A stretch of 18,106 nucleotides of DNA from Furfurilactobacillus entadae (GTDB lineage: Bacteria; Bacillota; Bacilli; Lactobacillales; Lactobacillaceae): assembly GCF_045862745.1 (NCBI RefSeq), contig NZ_BQXN01000034.1, forward strand, positions 1-18,106. The letters run 5' to 3'. Positions 15,023 to 18,106 of this stretch are shown in pieces. Both the position numbers and the translations under genes were made by a program. The notes under the pieces were generated by a model. That model was not told where the DNA came from. It saw only the letters and a list, made by a program, of their open reading frames with translations, and searched no databases. Each line of letters begins with the position of its first letter. Within the stretch, counting starts at the first letter, position 1.

Positions 15023-15640
15023 TTACTTGAAACTATTAATTTCAGTATGATGTGCGGCCCACGGGTACGCCTTAACGACCCCGACAACCTTGCTCTTTGG
15101 CACAAAGCCGTAGTACCGACTGTCATTTGAAACAGACCGGTGATCCCCTAGAACAAAGTACATGTTCTTTGGAACCTTCGTGGCACCAATATTCTTGGTC
15201 CAATTTTCGTCATAGCTCAAACTGCTCAGCGTAAAGCCTTTGTAGTTTGATCCTGAATGAGGAAGCGGTCCTAATGTCCCGGATAACTGTTCGCGCTTAC
15301 TGATGTAAGACTGATCTGCCAGCTTTCCGTTAATGTAGAGCTTTCCGTCGGCATGATAACTAATTGTATCGCCTGGTAAGCCGATGACCCGCTTAACGTA
15401 CTTGATGCTATGATCCGTTGCTTGTGGATCAACGCCGTACGCATTAAAAACGATCACACTGTTGTGCTTGATCTTGGACTGCTTAAACGCCCACACTTTT
15501 TCATTGTTCTGTAAATTTGGTTCCATCGATGGTCCATCAACGCGAACATGCGCGACGAAGAGCCACTGAACAAGGACCGCTAATAAAACCCCAATGATGA
15601 TTGGCCAAATCCAACCCATTACTTTTTTGATGTTAGACAC
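15023..15640 (-). CDS. lepB: Type I signal peptidase
   Basis: This membrane Ser/Lys protease cleaves signal peptides of exported proteins. It has 205 residues, with one N-terminal helix (about 10-30), the nucleophile Ser38 in GPSMEPNL, the general-base Lys83 in YVKRVIGLPGD, and the conserved GDHRSVSNDSR box near 168. The start is GTG 15640: a TGA lies in frame just upstream and the N-terminus matches the family. However, AGAGG at 15643-15647 leaves only 2 nt to the GTG, which is unusually tight and suggests weak translation. ATG at codon 8 has no ribosome site. Genes for a likely substrate (LtaS, convergent) and for the 185-aa protein (divergent) flank it. Confidence 0.9.
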   Translation of the reverse strand: MSNIKKVMGWIWPIIIGVLLAVLVQWLFVAHVRVDGPSMEPNLQNNEKVWAFKQSKIKHNSVIVFNAYGVDPQATDHSIKYVKRVIGLPGDTISYHADGKLYINGKLADQSYISKREQLSGTLGPLPHSGSNYKGFTLSSLSYDENWTKNIGATKVPKNMYFVLGDHRSVSNDSRYYGFVPKSKVVGVVKAYPWAAHHTEINSFK

Positions 15641-15705
15641 ATCCTCTCAATTGTCTCATGCCGGTAGTGCAAGTTTCGCGTCACCCCAAAACCGTCATTA
15701 CTGAC

Positions 15706-15711
15706 ATTATA
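15706..15711 (-). promoter_or_regulatory. -10 element of lepB
   Basis: The minus strand has a perfect TATAAT, about 65 nt upstream of the GTG start. The -35 region is poor and overlaps an IS-end-like sequence (15712-15730). Confidence 0.5.
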
Positions 15712-15822
15712 CTAACTTTTTTGGGTAAACGGGTAGTTGAAAGGTGTCGCAATAACAATCTTTTATCTTTTTTCACCTAAATGACTCATTTAGTTAAGTA
15801 AATGAAGCACCAGCCTTAATCA

Positions 15823-15851
15823 TTGCGTGATCAAACCGCCCTCGGTATACT
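15823..15851 (+). promoter_or_regulatory. Promoter of the 185-aa protein gene
   Basis: TTGCGT (15823-15828) and TATACT (15846-15851) are 17 nt apart. The start site would be near 15858, giving a leader of about 43 nt with AAGGAAG before ATG 15901. Confidence 0.55.
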
Positions 15852-15858
15852 GAGGGCG
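15837..15858 (+). promoter_or_regulatory. Near-perfect 22-bp palindrome over the -10 (operator candidate)
   Basis: CGCCCTC and GAGGGCG flank a central GTATAC that is itself a palindrome. Ten of eleven base pairs of the dyad are symmetric, the only break being G15844/T15851. It covers the -10 hexamer exactly. CTTTTAAAA follows, so in a read-through RNA it could also act as a terminator, but no plus-strand gene lies directly upstream. Confidence 0.55.
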
Positions 15859-15900
15859 CTTTTAAAATCACTTGTCCACAATTGAAAGGAAGCTAACACG

Positions 15901-16458
15901 ATGACTGAACGTTTTGAAGCAGACATTACCCCATTAAACGCCGAGAAGATTGGAACAGCTGCCCATGGCAAGGCAACGTTTACCGTTGAAGGTGATACGC
16001 TCACCATTGCCATCACCATGGATGACACCCCCGCTAACACACAGCACTGGGAGCATTTCCACGGGTTTGAAGATGGTCAAGATGCCGCCGTTGCAACCCA
16101 GGCACAAGACGTTAATGGTGACGGGTACGTTGATTTGATTGAAACAGGTGTTGTTTCAGGAACCACAATGGTCCCCTTCAACGACGCCCCTGAAACGATG
16201 AACATTCCGACGGATACATACCCCGTTTCAGACGCTCACGGTCACTTTGATTACGTTCAAAAAGTTCCGTTAGCCGCCATCAATCAGCAGTTTAGCGATG
16301 TTTTCAAGGATCAAACATTGGCTCTCGACAAACGGGTCGTTTACATCCACGGTGTTCCTGACACACTAGCACTGCCTGCCTCTGTGGCCGGTGCTGTTGG
16401 TGACTACGACGCCCACGTTACCCTCCCCATCGCGGTTGGTAAGATTCGGCGCGTCTAA
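15901..16458 (+). CDS. Unassigned cytosolic protein with His clusters and an EF-hand-like loop
   Basis: I cannot name this 185-residue acidic protein with confidence. It lacks a signal peptide and membrane helices. Residues 70-81 (DVNGDGYVDLIE) match the canonical EF-hand loop at every ligand position (1, 3, 5, 9, 12) and the Gly at 6. Two histidine groups, HWEHFHG (His49, 52, 54) and DAHGHFDY (His113, 115), together with YIHG (His150), recall the HxHG strands of CHRD-domain and Cu/Zn superoxide dismutase-like β-sandwiches; this likeness is inference. There is no cysteine for the superoxide dismutase disulfide. AAGGAAG precedes ATG 15901. It is a single gene with a palindromic promoter and a strong terminator, so it is probably tightly controlled. 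Metal binding is a reasonable guess. Confidence 0.75.
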   Translation: MTERFEADITPLNAEKIGTAAHGKATFTVEGDTLTIAITMDDTPANTQHWEHFHGFEDGQDAAVATQAQDVNGDGYVDLIETGVVSGTTMVPFNDAPETMNIPTDTYPVSDAHGHFDYVQKVPLAAINQQFSDVFKDQTLALDKRVVYIHGVPDTLALPASVAGAVGDYDAHVTLPIAVGKIRRV

Positions 16459-16471
16459 TCCTGCATGACAC

Positions 16472-16515
16472 AAAACACCTCCATGTGTGCAAAAGCCACA
16501 CATGGAGGTGTTTTT
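16472..16515. terminator. Bidirectional terminator, 18-bp perfect stem
   Basis: AAAACACCTCCATGTGTG (16472-16489) and its exact complement (16497-16514) form a stem with a 7-nt loop, with T-runs on both strands. It ends the 185-aa gene (plus) and the reductase operon (minus). Confidence 0.9.
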
Positions 16516-16530
16516 CGTTACCATACTAAC

Positions 16531-16755
16531 TTATTTTTGACGCCGTAGCGCTTGAATTCGGACACCATCACGGCCCAATTCAAAGCAACTCCACAGGAAG
16601 ATGGCGGCAGACACCCACATGTGCCAGTCGCCAGTCCCGCCCTTTTGGTACAACATCACAGTGTTGTATCCTGTCCAAATTAATAATGCAATCCATAGAA
16701 TCATGACAAAGATCAAACTTGTCATTTGTGATTTTTGACTTGGCTGTTGACGCAT
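16531..16755 (-). CDS. Small two-helix membrane protein coupled to the reductase gene
   Basis: I do not recognise this 74-residue protein. A polar, Gln-rich start (MRQQPSQKSQ) leads to two hydrophobic segments (about 12-34 and 44-62), with a short GGTGDWH loop between them and a basic end (RIQALRRQK). It is most likely an inner-membrane hairpin. The ATG at 16755 is 3 nt after the reductase stop, and its AGGAGG ribosome site lies inside the last codons of the reductase gene, so the two are almost surely co-translated. A functional link to the reductase, such as membrane tethering, is possible but unproven. Confidence 0.75.
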   Translation of the reverse strand: MRQQPSQKSQMTSLIFVMILWIALLIWTGYNTVMLYQKGGTGDWHMWVSAAIFLWSCFELGRDGVRIQALRRQK

Positions 16756-16758
16756 GAC

Positions 16759-17763
16759 TTAGCCCTCCTGTTTTGGCAAATGAACTGATGTGCTGTGTAC
16801 TGGTCCGCGATGTTGCGGATTGGCTGCAAATGCCGCCGCATGGACGGCCGTGGCCGCTTCTCCAAAGCCTGTCGCAATCAGGGCCACTTTTCCTTCATAA
16901 TTAGCTGTGTCACCAGCCGCATAAACACCGTCTACACTGGTCTTCATACTGGAATCAACCGCCACTTGCTGCCGGTATTGATCAAACTGAAGCGTCCAGT
17001 TTTCAAACACACTATGGTCCGACACAAAGCCAAAGTTGACGACTAAGTCATCCACGGTCAATTCCCGGTGATTGTCTGTTTTCATTTCCTTCAAGTCCAC
17101 GGTGACCCGGTCATTAGCGGTGGCCGTTAAGGCTTGCGCCAAGTATGGCGTGACCTGTTCAACGCTAGATTCCGCCAATTTTGTCACGTTGTGTGGCAAC
17201 GCCCGAAATTCATTCCGCCGGTGCATGAGGTACACCTGGCTGGCTACCGGTTCAAGCATCAGGGCGATGTCGATCGCGGCATCCCCACCTCCGGCAACCA
17301 TCACGGAATGCCCCCGAAAATGATCAAGCTTTGGCATAAAGTACCACAAGTTTTTATTTTCAAACGTCGCCGCGTTTTCCACTGCTAATGGCCGTGGTGT
17401 AAACGCACCGTTCCCCGTTGTAATCAAGACCGTCTTGCTGTGGGTCACGCCTTGGTCTGTCGTTACCGTAAAATCGCCCAGCTGGCCACTAACGTTCGTC
17501 ACGGTCGTGCCCGTCTTGATGTCCACTGGAAACTCAGTTAACTGCTGATGCAACTTGCTGATTAATTGTTCACCCGTAACACCGGAAAAACCAGCCACAT
17601 CAAGAATTTGCTTTTCTGGGTATAGTGCGGCAATTTGTCCCCCAACGGCTGGCATACTCTCGATAACCTGCGTATGCAGTTCCTGTAATCCCGCATAAAA
17701 GGCGGCAAACATCCCCACTGGGCCACCACCAATGATGGTTAAATCGTACATTTCTTCGCTCAT
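16759..17763 (-). CDS. Ferredoxin/flavodoxin-NADP+ reductase, TrxR-like (YumC type)
   Basis: This homodimeric FAD enzyme passes electrons between NADPH and ferredoxin or flavodoxin. It has 334 residues from the chosen start MSEEMYDLTI. Seen: the FAD fold IIGGGPVG (10-17); GGQIAALYPEK, typical of this class; ITTGNGAFTPRPL; the NADPH fold VAGGGDAAIDIALMLEP (about 156-172); HRRNEFRA; GVYAAGDTANYEGKVALIATGFGEA; and the C-terminal LHSTS-like VHSTSVHLP. No CxxC is present, which separates it from thioredoxin reductase. GGAG at 17772-17775 lies 8 nt before ATG 17763. The upstream ATG at 17802 lacks a ribosome site and overlaps the promoter -10, so it was rejected. A 74-aa membrane protein gene follows directly. 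Confidence 0.88.
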   Translation of the reverse strand: MSEEMYDLTIIGGGPVGMFAAFYAGLQELHTQVIESMPAVGGQIAALYPEKQILDVAGFSGVTGEQLISKLHQQLTEFPVDIKTGTTVTNVSGQLGDFTVTTDQGVTHSKTVLITTGNGAFTPRPLAVENAATFENKNLWYFMPKLDHFRGHSVMVAGGGDAAIDIALMLEPVASQVYLMHRRNEFRALPHNVTKLAESSVEQVTPYLAQALTATANDRVTVDLKEMKTDNHRELTVDDLVVNFGFVSDHSVFENWTLQFDQYRQQVAVDSSMKTSVDGVYAAGDTANYEGKVALIATGFGEAATAVHAAAFAANPQHRGPVHSTSVHLPKQEG

Positions 17764-17800
17764 TATTTTTACTCCGTCTAAAATGATCTTAATGTTGGTC

Positions 17801-17828
17801 ATTGTACCCGATTCTGACGTTTACGCAA
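17801..17828 (-). promoter_or_regulatory. Promoter of the reductase operon
   Basis: On the minus strand TTGCGT (17823-17828) and TACAAT (17801-17806) are 16 nt apart. This gives a leader of about 30 nt to ATG 17763. Confidence 0.5.
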
Positions 17829-17938
17829 CCGGTTAACTCATGTTGCCACCATGACATTGAGTATACAGCATTCCATCACCTGATGGGCGACCACGTTCAT
17901 TTCAAAAAAAAGACAGCGACCGCGGGTTAATCCCACAG

Positions 17939-18106
17939 TGACGTTTACCCAAAAAGTTGGAACTAAATAGTTTTGTTAATTAGGCAGTTAATTGCCGCTC
18001 GAAATCGAGTGGTGCTTGACCGCCTAATTTTATTTGAATTCGCTTTTGATTGTAATAATTAATCCAGGAATCGATTGCTTTGGTTAGCTCTGAGGCATTT
18101 GCGTAT
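17939..18106 (-). mobile_element. IS3-family element, right end only
   Basis: The IS end is placed at 17939, where the plus strand reads TGACGTTTACCCAAAAAGTT inward; TG start and AAAAAGTTGGAA are typical of IS150-group ends. The element continues past the window edge, so size and target duplication are unknown. Confidence 0.7.
17980..18106 (-). CDS. IS3-type transposase OrfB, C-terminal part (runs off window)
   Basis: The last 41 codons of an rve-type (DDE) integrase are present: NASELTKAIDSWINYYNQKR followed by IQIKLGGQAPLDFERQLTA and a TAA at 17980-17982. The INYYNxKRIQ(I/T)KL signature is diagnostic for the end of IS3 OrfB. The DDE catalytic residues lie outside the window. The 3' end sits 41 nt inside the inferred IS end, as expected. 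Confidence 0.88.
   Translation of the reverse strand, partial: YANASELTKAIDSWINYYNQKRIQIKLGGQAPLDFERQLTA

Noticed and set aside
17764..17802. Longer reductase start at 17802 (13 extra residues)
   Set aside because: It has no ribosome site and overlaps the predicted -10, while ATG 17763 has GGAG at good spacing.
17816..17829. Second copy of the IS end (TGACGTTTACGCAA) in the reductase promoter
   Set aside because: It overlaps the -35 of a normal promoter, has a mismatch, and TGACGTTTACGC also occurs inside the amidase coding region, so chance is likely.

Overview
The window looks like low-to-mid GC Lactobacillaceae chromosome. The reasons are strong AGGAGG-type ribosome binding sites, hairpin-plus-U-run terminators, a type I lipoteichoic acid synthase, a FabK-type enoyl reductase, a TrxR-like ferredoxin/flavodoxin reductase, an NADH peroxidase and a choloylglycine-hydrolase family enzyme. 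I cannot fix the genus from sequence alone. I see no tRNA, rRNA or CRISPR.

Left end (1-1506) is an AT-rich mobile patch. It holds the 5' end of an IS3-type element running off the edge (end at about 211), an unrecognised two-helix membrane protein with an acidic tail (245-964), and an orphan orfA-like gene of a second insertion sequence (1117-1452, end at about 1506). All are on the minus strand. Both IS ends fold into a hairpin plus T-run placed just before orfA, and the second lies about 10 bp after the npx stop codon.

1516-8079 is housekeeping/stress: npx (minus) with a PerR-box-like palindrome in its leader; a divergent P2-type cation ATPase; then a secreted or anchored ββα-metal nuclease followed by a TMEM175-type channel gene with a long C-terminal tail. 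A 16-bp perfect bidirectional terminator separates this from the convergent fabK (8144-9079).

9341-12616 is a five-gene minus-strand run that looks like one operon: histidine phosphatase, GNAT acetyltransferase, Cys-less MerR-type regulator, a second TMEM175 channel (start overlapping the merR stop) and a choloylglycine hydrolase-family amidase. Its terminator is at 9287-9338.

12865-16514: ltaS (plus) converges on the type I signal peptidase gene (minus), and LtaS carries a candidate AxA site where such a peptidase would cut. Divergent from lepB is a 185-aa cytosolic protein with histidine clusters and a canonical EF-hand-like loop; its promoter has a near-perfect 22-bp palindrome centred on the -10 hexamer.

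16531-18106: a TrxR-like ferredoxin/flavodoxin-NADP reductase and a tightly coupled 74-aa membrane protein, then the 3' end of an IS3 orfB at the right edge. The left-edge and right-edge IS fragments could be the two ends of the same kind of element in the same orientation. I found no defence island or biosynthetic cluster. The most interesting items are regulatory or organisational: the -10 palindrome, the PerR-like box, the IS-end hairpins, and the MerR/TMEM175/amidase operon.
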